Of a stretch of DNA of 64,000 nucleotides, positions 26,799-34,494 are shown in pieces. Made by a program: the position numbers and the translations under genes. Below the pieces are notes generated by a model. That model had not been told where the DNA came from. It ran no database searches and saw nothing but the letters and a program-made list of their open reading frames with translations. Positions within the stretch are counted from its first letter, which is position 1. Every line of letters starts with the position of its first letter. Source of the DNA: an uncultured Pelagibacteraceae bacterium (lineage in GTDB: Bacteria > Pseudomonadota > Alphaproteobacteria > Pelagibacterales > Pelagibacteraceae). The stretch is from assembly GCA_902592655.1 (NCBI GenBank), contig CACJFE010000003.1:109489-173488 (forward strand). The letters are read 5' to 3'.

Positions 26799-27191
26799 AT
26801 GAGTAGACCTTTTCATTTAGCTGTGCCAGCAGGAGACTTAAAGGATTCAGTTCATTTTTACGAGAAAATACTAGAGTGTAAACTAGGTAATAGAGAAGAA
26901 GGTAAATGGATTGATGTCGATTTTTGGGGAAATGAACTAACCTTACACAAAACCAATATGAAATTACCCTCTGAAAGACACGAAGTGGATATGGGATCAG
27001 TGCCTGTTCCTCACTTTGGAGTACACTTAGAGCCAAAAATATTTGAAAAAATAAAAGAAAATTTAAAAAAAAATAATATTGAATACTTAGATCAGCCCTA
27101 TACTCGTTTCAAAGATAAAAAAGAACAACAAGAAACTTTTTTTATTAAGGACCCACACGGGAATGTTTTAGAGCTAAAAACATTTGGCTAA
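26799..27191 (+). CDS. VOC (glyoxalase/dioxygenase superfamily) protein
   Basis: The 130-residue protein has two beta-alpha-beta-beta-beta modules: [26 protein letters not shown]...[15 protein letters not shown] and [28 protein letters not shown]...[18 protein letters not shown]. His6 and the C-terminal Glu in LELK fit VOC metal ligands. The reaction cannot be named. It shares its last base with the start of the ATP-grasp gene, suggesting a joint role. Confidence 0.8.
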   Translation: MSRPFHLAVPAGDLKDSVHFYEKILECKLGNREEGKWIDVDFWGNELTLHKTNMKLPSERHEVDMGSVPVPHFGVHLEPKIFEKIKENLKKNNIEYLDQPYTRFKDKKEQQETFFIKDPHGNVLELKTFG

Positions 27192-28135
27192 TGAAAGCAT
27201 ATATAATTCACGAAAACGAAGCATGGACTAAACCCCTCGAGTCTCATCTAAATAAACTTGAAGTTGGTTATGAAGACTGGCATGTTGAAAAGGCTAAAAT
27301 TGATCTAAGTCAAAGCCCTCCTGAAGGTATTTTTTATAACCGAATGAGTGCGAGCTCACATGTCAGAGGAAATAGATTTGCTCCAGAATATACATCTGTA
27401 ATTATTAATTGGTTAAAAAGTCATAAAAGACGAATAATAAATGATGGTAATGCTTTAGCATTAGAAATAAGTAAGTCTCTTCAGTATTTAAAATTAAATG
27501 AAAGTGGAATAAAAACTCCAAGATCTATTTTTTGCTCAAGTAAAGAACAAATAATTCAGTCAGCTCGAGATTTTAAAAAACCATTTATTACAAAACACAA
27601 CAGAGCTGGTAGAGGTCTTGGAGTAAAGCTTTTCAATAATCAAAATGAATTAGAACAGTATGTTAAAGGACCAAATTTTGAAAATTCAATCGATGGCATC
27701 ACAATTTTGCAAGAGTATATTGAAGCAGACCCAAAAGTGATCCATCGTCTAGAATTTGTTAATTCCAAATTTTTATACGCAGTCCAAGTTGATGCGGGTG
27801 ACTCGTTTGAGCTGTGTCCTTGCGACAGTAAAAATAATTCTTTAAGCGATGAATCAAACAACCCAGATGGAAACAAGTTTATGATCTTAAATAATTATAA
27901 AAATCCTGACATAAATAAATATGAAAGTTTTTTGAAAAAAAATAATATTGAAATAGCTGGTATTGAATATATTACTGATAAATCAGGAACTAGATACACT
28001 TATGATGTCAATACAAATACAAATTATAATTCAATCGCTGAGAAAAAAGTTGGGCAAGATGGAATGTTAGAGATAGCTAAATTTTTAAAAAATGAGCTAA
28101 AAACCTTGAAAAAATTAAGATTGACAAATAATTAA
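27191..28135 (+). CDS. ATP-grasp domain protein, possible amino-acid/peptide ligase
   Basis: The 314-residue protein has an N-terminal Rossmann-like part, then ATP-grasp features: FKKPFITKHNRAGRGLGVKLFNN (nucleotide-binding lysine and Gly-rich loop), DGITILQEYIEADPKVIHRLEFVNSKFLYAVQVD and, near the C-terminus, IAGIEYITDKSGTRYTYDVNTNTNYN with the Mg-binding Asp/Asn pattern of RimK-like ligases. It may ligate an amino acid to an unknown acceptor. The metY promoter lies within its last 15 coding bases and just beyond. Confidence 0.75.
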   Translation: MKAYIIHENEAWTKPLESHLNKLEVGYEDWHVEKAKIDLSQSPPEGIFYNRMSASSHVRGNRFAPEYTSVIINWLKSHKRRIINDGNALALEISKSLQYLKLNESGIKTPRSIFCSSKEQIIQSARDFKKPFITKHNRAGRGLGVKLFNNQNELEQYVKGPNFENSIDGITILQEYIEADPKVIHRLEFVNSKFLYAVQVDAGDSFELCPCDSKNNSLSDESNNPDGNKFMILNNYKNPDINKYESFLKKNNIEIAGIEYITDKSGTRYTYDVNTNTNYNSIAEKKVGQDGMLEIAKFLKNELKTLKKLRLTNN

Positions 28136-28150
28136 AATTCTTGGTATAAA
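28121..28150 (+). promoter_or_regulatory. putative sigma-70 promoter for the metY riboswitch transcript
   Basis: A consensus TTGACA (28121-28126) with an 18-bp spacer and TATAAA (28145-28150) predicts a transcript start near 28157, exactly at the first paired bases of the SAM-II aptamer. The -35 element overlaps the end of the ATP-grasp gene. Confidence 0.75.
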
Positions 28151-28155
28151 TTTTT

Positions 28156-28206
28156 TGCGCTGAGTTAAAGCAACTTGCGGGCGCTTAATAAATCCTGCTA
28201 AAGCGC
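28156..28206 (+). ncRNA. SAM-II riboswitch aptamer
   Basis: The core GCGCTGAGTTAAAGCAACTTGC, GGGCGCTTAATAAATC and CTGCTAAAGCGC follows the SAM-II pattern: a P1 GCGC/GCGC stem, the TGAnTTAA loop, AATAAAT and the 3' GCTAAA strand that closes the pseudoknot. It binds S-adenosylmethionine and precedes the methionine-synthesis gene metY. Bases 28197-28205 (GCTAAAGCG) are perfectly complementary to 28225-28233 in the terminator, giving an antiterminator alternative. Confidence 0.88.
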
Positions 28207-28219
28207 ATAAGTCATTTAG

Positions 28220-28248
28220 ACCACCGCTTTAGCCGGTGGTTTTTTTTT
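28220..28248 (+). terminator. rho-independent terminator of the SAM-II switch
   Basis: Stem ACCACCG/CGGTGGT (28220-28226 and 28234-28240) with loop CTTTAGC is followed by a run of T to 28248. The 3' part of its 5' arm and its loop can instead pair with the aptamer strand GCTAAAGCG, so ligand binding would favour termination. Confidence 0.9.
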
Positions 28249-28269
28249 GGAATAATCTAAAATTAAACC

Positions 28270-28322
28270 GGGTATTTGAACCATATTGTACACCTGGCAT
28301 ATGCCGAAGTACTAAAAAGGAG
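28270..28322 (+). ncRNA. SAM-V-like riboswitch aptamer enclosing a Shine-Dalgarno
   Basis: Downstream of the terminator, GTATTTGAACC, GTAC (28288-28291), the self-complementary GGCATATGCC (28296-28305), GTAC (28309-28312) and CTAAAAAGGAG form a compact element resembling SAM-V, known from SAR11 metY leaders. The ACTAAAAAGG strand mirrors the GCTAAAAAGG strand of SAM-II, and AAGGAG (28317-28322) would be trapped when ligand is bound. The match is from memory of the class, not a covariance search. Confidence 0.75.
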
Positions 28323-28384
28323 AAGATGAACAGAATTAATTTCGTTCATTCTTCTCCAGAAAGACGGAGAAAAAATGAACGAAA
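28319..28384 (+). promoter_or_regulatory. two mutually exclusive hairpins around duplicated SD-start sites in the metY leader
   Basis: The strand GTTCATTCTTCTCC (28344-28357) can pair with GGAGAAGATGAAC (28319-28331; 13 bp, one bulge), covering the SAM-V-linked SD and the ATG at 28326. Alternatively, extended as TTTCGTTCATT plus TTCTCC, it pairs with GGAGAA and AATGAACGAAA (28366-28384; 17 bp), covering a second SD and the ATG at 28375. The two are incompatible, so this looks like a translational switch. Confidence 0.5.
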
Positions 28385-28422
28385 CGACAAGAGAAACAGT
28401 AAGGGGGGAAATCAATGGCTGA
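28375..28422 (+). CDS. 15-codon leader ORF overlapping metY
   Basis: ATG at 28375 is preceded by GGAG with a five-to-six base A spacer and encodes MNETTRETVRGEING, ending in TGA at 28420-28422, eight bases inside metY. The metY Shine-Dalgarno (AAGGGGGG, 28401-28408) is inside this ORF. Translation of the leader could couple to metY. There is no run of methionine codons, so classical attenuation is unlikely. It could also be a chance ORF. Confidence 0.4.
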   Translation: MNETTRETVRGEING

Positions 28423-29707
28423 TTTTAAACATCCGGAAACTATTGGCTTACATGGTAGTGATTATAGAGCTGATCCTACTACAACAGCTGTAGCAGTTCC
28501 TATTTACCAAACAACTTCTTACCAATTTAAAAATGCAGAACATGCTGCAAATTTATTTGGTCTAAAAGAGTTTGGTAATATTTACACACGTATAATGAAC
28601 CCGACTGTAGATGTGCTAGAAAAAAGAGTTGCAGCGCTTGAGGGCGGTGTAGCAGCATGTGCAGTAGGATCAGGTCAAGCGGCTTCAGCAATGTGTATTC
28701 AAAACTTAGCACAAGCTGGAGATAATATTGTTGCTTCGACTGATTTATATGGAGGTACAGTTAACTTATTTAAAAATACTTTAAGACAACAGGGTATTGA
28801 AGTTAGATTTGCAGATCCTGCAGATCCCAAAAACTTTGAAAAAGTGACTGATGATAAAACAAGGGCTTACTATGGTGAGACTCTTCCAAATCCTTACCTG
28901 CGTGTTTTTCCAATTAAAGAAGTTTCTGATATCGGTAGAAAAAAAGGTATTCCTTTAATTATTGATAACACAGCTTCACCAGTAATATGTAAACCTTTAG
29001 CTCATGGCGCTGCAATTGTAATGCACTCTTTGACAAAATATATTGGTGGTCATGGTACTTCAATTGGAGGAATAATTGTAGATGGAGGAAATTTTGATTG
29101 GATTAAAGATAGAAAAAGACAGCCTCTATTAAATGAACCAGATCAAAGTTATCACGGTGCTGTTTGGGCAGATGCAGTTCCACAATTAACTGGAGCTAAT
29201 ATCCCATTTGTCATCAGAGCAAGAGTGGTTTTATTAAGAGACTTAGGTGCTCCTTTAAGTCCATTCAATGCTTTTCAAATCATTCAAGGTTTGGAAACTG
29301 TAGCTTTAAGAATGAAACAACACTGTAGTAATGCAGAAAAAGTTGTTAACTTCTTAGATGGGCACAAAAAAGTTAAGAAAGTTATTTATCCAACTAATTA
29401 TCAAGGCGAAATTAGGGATAGAGCTAAAAAATATATGCAAGGTGGGTTTGGATCTTTAATTGGTATGGATCTTGGAACTAAAGAAGCAGGAGCTAAATTT
29501 ATTGATAGCTTAAAGATGCTTTATCATGTTGCAAATATTGGTGATGCTAGAAGTTTAGCAATTCACCCAGCAACAACAACGCATAGCCAACTTACAGAAA
29601 AAGAAATGTTAGCTGCTGGAGTCACGCCAGGTTACGTCAGATTGTCGATTGGTATAGAACATCCAGATGATATTGTTGCAGATATTAAACAAGCTTTAGC
29701 TGCTTAA
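28415..29707 (+). CDS. metY: O-acetylhomoserine aminocarboxypropyltransferase (sulfhydrylase)
   Basis: The 430-residue PLP enzyme of the Cys/Met metabolism family has YTRIMNPTVDVLEKRVAALEGGVAA, the phosphate-binding SGQAASA, and PLP lysine Lys208 in HSLTKYIGGHG; length is typical of MetY (about 430). It converts O-acetylhomoserine and sulfide (or methanethiol) into homocysteine (or methionine). The ATG at 28415 follows AAGGGGGG. The SAM-II and SAM-V-like switches upstream indicate repression by S-adenosylmethionine at two levels. The nearby cysE fits the same sulfur theme. Confidence 0.95.
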   Translation: MADFKHPETIGLHGSDYRADPTTTAVAVPIYQTTSYQFKNAEHAANLFGLKEFGNIYTRIMNPTVDVLEKRVAALEGGVAACAVGSGQAASAMCIQNLAQAGDNIVASTDLYGGTVNLFKNTLRQQGIEVRFADPADPKNFEKVTDDKTRAYYGETLPNPYLRVFPIKEVSDIGRKKGIPLIIDNTASPVICKPLAHGAAIVMHSLTKYIGGHGTSIGGIIVDGGNFDWIKDRKRQPLLNEPDQSYHGAVWADAVPQLTGANIPFVIRARVVLLRDLGAPLSPFNAFQIIQGLETVALRMKQHCSNAEKVVNFLDGHKKVKKVIYPTNYQGEIRDRAKKYMQGGFGSLIGMDLGTKEAGAKFIDSLKMLYHVANIGDARSLAIHPATTTHSQLTEKEMLAAGVTPGYVRLSIGIEHPDDIVADIKQALAA

Positions 29708-29718
29708 AAAATTAATCA

Positions 29719-29745
29719 GGTGGTCCCAATTTTATTGGGGCCATC
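29719..29745. terminator. bidirectional terminator between metY and the lipoprotein gene
   Basis: GGTGGTCCCAAT pairs with ATTGGGGCCATC (12 bp, two G-U pairs, 3-nt loop). The T-tract is better on the minus strand (TGATTAATTTTTTAA), serving the convergent lipoprotein gene; on the plus side only ATTT follows. Confidence 0.75.
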
Positions 29746-29756
29746 ATTTAAAGAAC

Positions 29757-30164
29757 CTACCTTCTATTATAAATAATTGATTTTTTTGCTATCTTTTCAA
29801 TTTTAGATATTTCTTTAATTTTATTTTTTGGATATTCTTTAACTATTTCAACAGTCTTTTCTATTATTTCTGTACTTTTGAGCTTAACTTGTTTTTTAAC
29901 GATTGTACAAAATTCAGACCTAGTTATTTCAAGATGGGAAATGCAGGTTTCTTTTTTTCTCTCAGGATTTTTTTCTTCTGCGTATGCAATAGCATGCTCT
30001 AAAGGAGTTTTGCCCGTTTGTTTTTTAACTCCATAACTAATAGCTGAATTTAAAGAAGATTGAACAATTCTCCCGTTTGAAGCACCAGATCCAAGTAATG
30101 CTATTGACTCAGCGCAACCATTGAGCAAAAGGATAGCTGTAAGTAAAAGTAATGTTTTTTTCAT
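29757..30164 (-). CDS. small lipoprotein, paralogue of the next gene
   Basis: The 135-residue protein has a lipoprotein signal with lipobox LLNGC (Cys17), then ESIALLGSGASNGRIVQSSLNSAISYGVKKQTGKTPLEHAIAYAEEKNPERKKETC, which aligns with the neighbour at 30305-30706. The C-terminal 60 residues are lysine/isoleucine-rich and probably helical. Two spaced cysteines (TC...FC) are shared by both paralogues. No family was recognised; it is probably anchored to a membrane facing the periplasm. Confidence 0.7.
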   Translation of the reverse strand: MKKTLLLLTAILLLNGCAESIALLGSGASNGRIVQSSLNSAISYGVKKQTGKTPLEHAIAYAEEKNPERKKETCISHLEITRSEFCTIVKKQVKLKSTEIIEKTVEIVKEYPKNKIKEISKIEKIAKKSIIYNRR

Positions 30165-30304
30165 AGTTTAAAGATTGCTTGTATGTTTCCGTATATCTGC
30201 TTACTCTCTAAATAAAAGTTAATTGTGGGATTAATAATTTTTATTAACACAACCTAAAGTAGATAAGATTTTACCTCAAGACACTGATTTTGTTTTAGAT
30301 TTAA

Positions 30305-30706
30305 CTAATCTAAACGCTTTATCTTGTAAATTTTATTTATATTAGGCTGTAGGGATGAAGTAAGGTCTTTTATAGATTTTTCACCAGATTTTTTTAAAAA
30401 CTTAGATTTAGTTAATTCTAATTGCTTTTTCACAATAGCGCAAATTTCAGAGTTAGTTTTTTCAGCAAATGATAGACAAGGTTCTTTTTTTTTCTCAGGA
30501 TTTATTTCCTCTGCATATGCTATTGCATGTTCCATTGCGCTTTTTCCCGTTTGTTTTTTTACTCCGTAATTAATTGATGAAGAAACAACTGAGTGTGCAA
30601 TATTTCCACCTGTTACTGCAGTGGAAGTAGGTGCTAATAGAGCTAAAGAATTTGTACAGCCTGTTAATAAAGCTAGTCCAAGTAATAAGCCTAAAGTTTT
30701 TTTCAT
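30305..30706 (-). CDS. small lipoprotein, paralogue of the previous gene
   Basis: The 133-residue protein has a lipoprotein signal with LLTGC (Cys17) and the same core as its downstream neighbour: SINYGVKKQTGKSAMEHAIAYAEEINPEKKKEPCLSFAEKTNSEICAIVKKQLEL. The mature N-termini and C-terminal tails have diverged. The ATG is preceded by AGGGAG. The 140-bp gap between the two copies shows only AT-rich sequence with no clear terminator. Function unknown. Confidence 0.72.
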   Translation of the reverse strand: MKKTLGLLLGLALLTGCTNSLALLAPTSTAVTGGNIAHSVVSSSINYGVKKQTGKSAMEHAIAYAEEINPEKKKEPCLSFAEKTNSEICAIVKKQLELTKSKFLKKSGEKSIKDLTSSLQPNINKIYKIKRLD

Positions 30707-30816
30707 ACTCCCTTTTTAAATTTACCCCTATTCAACCAGAGATTTGTTTGTCATTAAACAAACGAATCACCCAAATTGAGTTTATATCTATTACAACCTA
30801 CAATGGAATAGCTTAT

Positions 30817-31767
30817 TTATGAAATTAATCTTAAGGGCTTATTTTTTAAGCAACTTTCAAGGTTTTCAAGCATTTGCGAGTAAAATTTTGAGTAATTTTC
30901 TGCTGTTACGTAACCGATATGAGGCAATAACAAAGCATTAGGAAGAAATCTTAATTTATGATCCTGTGGAAGAGGTTCTTTATCATAAACATCTAAACCA
31001 GCTCCAGCTATCTTTTCGTCTTTTAAAGCTTGAACTAAATCATTCTCGTTTATAATTGGTCCCCTCGAAGTATTGATTAGAAAAGTTGTTTTTTTCATCA
31101 TCTCTATCTCTTTTTTTGTAATTAAATTTTTGTATTTTTCTCCTAAAACTAAATGTATAGAGATTATATCTGAGTTCTTAAGTAAATCTTCTTTGTTCAT
31201 AGGTAAAACACCTATTTCATTTGCATGAGAAAGATTTAAATTTTCGCTCCAAGCACAGACTTCCATTCCAAAAGCTTTTCCAACTTTTGCAACTTCTGTT
31301 CCAATTTTTCCTAAACCTATTATGCCGAGCATTTTCCCTTTTAATTCTGAGCCAATAGTAGTCTGCCAATATCCTTGAAACATATTATCAATCTCTTGTT
31401 TTACATTTCTTAAAAGACCTAAGATCAAAGTCCAAGTGATCTCAGCTGCAGGATTTGAGTTTATTTCAGTGCCACATACTATAATTCCTTTTTTTTTGGT
31501 AATTTCTAAATTAATAGAATTATTACGCATTCCTGAAGTCATTATGTATTTAAGATTTGGTAAATTTTCCAATAAAGTTTTTGTTATTGGAGTTCTTTCT
31601 CGCATTATAAACAGTGCATCAAATTTCTCTAAGGCAATAATAGCTTCATTTTCATCGTTGAATGCTTCATTGAAGATTTTAAAATCATATTTGTCCTTAA
31701 ATTTACTAATTTCAACGATTTCTTTAAAAACATCTTGATAATCATCTAGCACTGCAACTTTAATCAT
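30817..31767 (-). CDS. D-2-hydroxyacid dehydrogenase family protein
   Basis: The 316-residue NAD-dependent dehydrogenase has the nucleotide motif GIIGLGKIGTEVAKVGKAFGMEV (about 147-169) and catalytic Arg in NTSRGPIINE, Glu in DVYDKEPLP and His in LLLPHIGYVT. It is in the SerA/glycerate-dehydrogenase superfamily without the ACT domain. The substrate is a 2-hydroxy or 2-keto acid. It overlaps the upstream exporter gene by 4 bp, in an operon with a DadA-like oxidase, so a keto-acid product of D-amino acid oxidation is a possible substrate. Confidence 0.85.
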   Translation of the reverse strand: MIKVAVLDDYQDVFKEIVEISKFKDKYDFKIFNEAFNDENEAIIALEKFDALFIMRERTPITKTLLENLPNLKYIMTSGMRNNSINLEITKKKGIIVCGTEINSNPAAEITWTLILGLLRNVKQEIDNMFQGYWQTTIGSELKGKMLGIIGLGKIGTEVAKVGKAFGMEVCAWSENLNLSHANEIGVLPMNKEDLLKNSDIISIHLVLGEKYKNLITKKEIEMMKKTTFLINTSRGPIINENDLVQALKDEKIAGAGLDVYDKEPLPQDHKLRFLPNALLLPHIGYVTAENYSKFYSQMLENLESCLKNKPLRLIS

Positions 31768-32654
31768 ACTGTTTTCCTGTTTGATAAATAAATACCAGAA
31801 ATAATAAAAGAAGCGCCAACAAAATGAAATAATTGAAATTTTTCTTTAAAAATTATTATTGCCATTAATGCGCTGAAAAGTGGCATAAGCTGGATAAACA
31901 TCGATGATCTGTTAGGTCCTATAAGGTCTATAGCTTTCTGCCAGCAATAATATGCTGCAATAGCTGGAAAGATTACTACATAAGTCAAAATAAATATAAA
32001 AGCTTTATTAATTTTTACATCTAATCCAATTGATTGTTCATAAAGAAACTGGGGAACTAAAAATATTAACCCTACAGTAACCATTATTTGAATTAAAGAA
32101 AATTGAGACAATTCAAATTTATTTTTTTTAAGTAACGTTGAATATAATGACCAACTTAAAACACAAACTAGCATCCATATATCTCCCTTATTAAAACTTA
32201 GCGCAATTATTTTTTGAATATCTGCATTTGAAATAATTGTACCAACTCCAATGATTGATAAGAATAATCCAGACAATTGAAATATATTTGTTTTTTCAAT
32301 TTTCATAATTGATGAAAAAATTATTATCATTGGTGGAATAGCAGCTAACATTAACACTGCGTTAATAACCTGAGTGAAGTTCAAAGCAAAATAAACCACC
32401 GAGTTAAAGGTGCTTATAGATAATATGCCCATCAGACCAATTACAAAAAAGTTTTCTTTAATATATTTTTTTTTTGCTAAAATTTCTCTTATTGTGAAGG
32501 GAATTAAGATAAACCAAACCATAACCCATCTTAAAAAATTCAAAGATAAAGGTGGAACTTCAAATAAAGTTGCAAATTTACCAACAATAAAATTTCCTGA
32601 CCAGAATAATGCTGCAAATGTAAGAAAAGTATAAGCTAAATAATTTTTTGACAG
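31764..32654 (-). CDS. DMT-superfamily (EamA) transporter with an apparent CTG start
   Basis: The frame encodes the EamA N-terminus LAYTFLTFAALFWSGNFIVGKFA...PPLSLNFLRWVMVWF, which is needed for the ten-helix fold. Starting at the TTG at 32543 would remove helix 1. Between the in-frame stop at 32691 and this conserved region there is no ATG, GTG or TTG. The best start is CTG at 32654, placed five bases after AGGA and 7 bp after the DadA-like gene stop, giving about 297 residues. Ten helices fit. The substrate is a small metabolite of unknown identity. Confidence 0.8.
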   Translation of the reverse strand: MSKNYLAYTFLTFAALFWSGNFIVGKFATLFEVPPLSLNFLRWVMVWFILIPFTIREILAKKKYIKENFFVIGLMGILSISTFNSVVYFALNFTQVINAVLMLAAIPPMIIIFSSIMKIEKTNIFQLSGLFLSIIGVGTIISNADIQKIIALSFNKGDIWMLVCVLSWSLYSTLLKKNKFELSQFSLIQIMVTVGLIFLVPQFLYEQSIGLDVKINKAFIFILTYVVIFPAIAAYYCWQKAIDLIGPNRSSMFIQLMPLFSALMAIIIFKEKFQLFHFVGASFIISGIYLSNRKTV

Positions 32655-32661
32655 AAAAATC

Positions 32662-33921
32662 CTAATTAAATCTTTTAGAGCTGTAAGGTGTTAAATCTAA
32701 ATTAGTTTTTTCACCTGCAACTACACCAGAGATAATTTTGCCTGTGATTGCTCCTAAAGTCCAGCCTAAATGTTGATGGCCGAAAGCATAAATAATATTT
32801 TTATTTTTTAAAGATGGTCCTAATATTGGTAGAAAGTCTGGTAAAGTAGGTCTAAATCCCAACCATTCATCATAGTGATCTTTAAGTTGAGGTAATAATT
32901 CTTTAGCACAATTGATAATATATTTAATTCTTTTTTCTGAGGGTGGATTTTTTAGTCCTCCCAATTCTACAGTTCCTACAGCTCGAAGTCCTTGGTTCAT
33001 TGGTGTAAGACCAAAACCTCTATCCAAAAATATTACAGGTCTAGATATTAAATGATCTTGGTTTTTGAAGTGGACATGGTAACCCCTTTCAGTATCAAGA
33101 GGAATATTTTCACCAAGTTGATCTGTAAGTTTTTTAGAAAAAGCCCCCGATGCAATAACTGATTTTTCAAATTTGTATTTTTCACTCTCAGATCTAATTA
33201 CAGTCTCATTAATTGATGTTTGCTCAAGATTTTTTATATCTGTTTGTATAAACTTTCCACCTTTTTTAATAAATAATTTGAACAAATTTTTGAGAATACC
33301 GTGAGGATCTCTGGCATGCATTGCATAGTCATATAAAACTCCTGCATCAAAAACTGGATTTAAGTTTGGTTCTAATTCTAAAATTTCTTTTTGCGTAAGG
33401 TGTTTTTGTTTTATACCTAAATCATCTCTAATTTTAATTTCTAAATTTCTACTTTTTAAGTTTTTATTTGTCCAAACATAAATAATACCTTTTTTTTCTA
33501 CTAGTCCTTTAGTATCAATTTCTTTAAAAATTTCTTCATAAGCGTCTAATGAAAGATTTAAAATTTGGTGCATGTACTTTGCAGTGTGTAACATAGATTT
33601 TTTATTACAATTTTTTAAGTAATGATAAAACCATTGAAACATTTTGGGAATATAGTTCCATTTTAAAGCCAATGGTCCATATGAACTCAATAACATTTTT
33701 GGTACATCATTTAAAATATCTGGTCTATTAAATTGAAGTACTGCATATGGAGAAAAGTGTCCGGCGTTACCGTATGATGCAGGTTTAAACTCAAAGGAAA
33801 GCGGATCGTTTCTGTCGAATAAAGTAACTGGTATGCCTTTTTTAATAAGTTGAAGTCCTATACAAACTCCTTGAATACCAGATCCTATTATACCAACGGA
33901 CTTACATTTATAATTTTCCAT
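32662..33921 (-). CDS. DadA-like D-amino acid dehydrogenase / FAD-dependent oxidoreductase
   Basis: The 419-residue protein has an N-terminal FAD motif VGIIGSGIQGVCIGLQLIKKGIPVTLFDR and a C-terminal FRPTLPDFLPILGPSLKNKNIIYAFGHQHLGWTLG, the classical DadA ending. DadA oxidises D-amino acids to keto acids with quinone as acceptor. The NAGHFSPYAV element replaces the common NAG(G/Q)xSxSxxxPWA. It leads an operon with the DMT transporter and a hydroxyacid dehydrogenase. Confidence 0.85.
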   Translation of the reverse strand: MENYKCKSVGIIGSGIQGVCIGLQLIKKGIPVTLFDRNDPLSFEFKPASYGNAGHFSPYAVLQFNRPDILNDVPKMLLSSYGPLALKWNYIPKMFQWFYHYLKNCNKKSMLHTAKYMHQILNLSLDAYEEIFKEIDTKGLVEKKGIIYVWTNKNLKSRNLEIKIRDDLGIKQKHLTQKEILELEPNLNPVFDAGVLYDYAMHARDPHGILKNLFKLFIKKGGKFIQTDIKNLEQTSINETVIRSESEKYKFEKSVIASGAFSKKLTDQLGENIPLDTERGYHVHFKNQDHLISRPVIFLDRGFGLTPMNQGLRAVGTVELGGLKNPPSEKRIKYIINCAKELLPQLKDHYDEWLGFRPTLPDFLPILGPSLKNKNIIYAFGHQHLGWTLGAITGKIISGVVAGEKTNLDLTPYSSKRFN

Positions 33922-33966
33922 AAAGAAATTATATTGTAATAAATTAAAAATTAGTAGTGCGGTAGA

Positions 33967-34416
33967 TTAGGCGATAGCTTCTTTATTAACAACTTCTGGT
34001 CTTTCTTCATTTTCAGTTTGATCTTTCTTTTCTTTTTTTCCAAATAGGAAATCGCCAGATAATTTAGATTTGGAGTTATTTGTTTTTTTAATGTAACCAT
34101 CAATATCAGCGCCATTTTCAGTTTTAAGATTATTTCCAAATTCAATGTCGCCCTTAACTGTACCAGTAGCACCCACAACTACATCTTGGGCTGAAATTTT
34201 TCCATCAAGATGGCCATGAACTTCTACACGATCAGCTTCGATAGTCCCAGTTACTGAACCAGTTTCTCTAACTATTATCTCTTTAGAGTAAACAGGGCCC
34301 TTAACTAGCCCAGCTACATCAATTGCTCCAGAACTGTTGATTGTACCTTCAATACTTACAGTTTCACTGATCAATGATCTTTCGGAATCTGTAATTTTTT
34401 TCTTATCACCAAACAT
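33967..34416 (-). CDS. bacA: bactofilin (polymer-forming cytoskeletal protein)
   Basis: The 149-residue protein has a central bactofilin domain: ISETVSIEGTINSSGAIDVAGLVKGPVYSKEIIVRETGSVTGTIEADRVEVHGHLDGKISAQDVVVGATGTVKGDIEF, a six-winding beta-helix repeat, with flexible charged termini. Bactofilins polymerise without nucleotide and localise wall enzymes. Its place at the downstream end of the mreBCD-mrdA-rodA run supports a role in cell shape, in keeping with the curved cells of this group (inference). Confidence 0.92.
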   Translation of the reverse strand: MFGDKKKITDSERSLISETVSIEGTINSSGAIDVAGLVKGPVYSKEIIVRETGSVTGTIEADRVEVHGHLDGKISAQDVVVGATGTVKGDIEFGNNLKTENGADIDGYIKKTNNSKSKLSGDFLFGKKEKKDQTENEERPEVVNKEAIA

Positions 34417-34494
34417 AAATATTAAATAAATTAATCACCATTCTCATAAATATACAAGTCTTTAATAAAGTTTTTTTGACCAAAATAGGTTAAA

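Noticed and set aside
26745..26816. N-terminal extension of cysE to 26816
   Set aside because: It adds residues not typical of CysE and would overlap the divergent VOC gene; the ATG at 26744 fits the family.
28236..28325. Upstream extension of the 28326 ORF to 28236
   Set aside because: It would start inside the terminator T-run and read through the SAM-V-like aptamer; the structured RNA explains these bases better.
30742..30769. GTTTGT/ACAAAC inverted repeat upstream of the second lipoprotein gene as a terminator
   Set aside because: AT-rich 6-bp stem without a following U-tract; could be a weak operator but is not supported.
32662..33921. DadA-like oxidase considered as the missing L-2-hydroxyglutarate oxidase for GlaH
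   Set aside because: Its C-terminal FRPTLPDFLPILGP block is that of DadA-type dehydrogenases, and it is 18 kb away in another operon.
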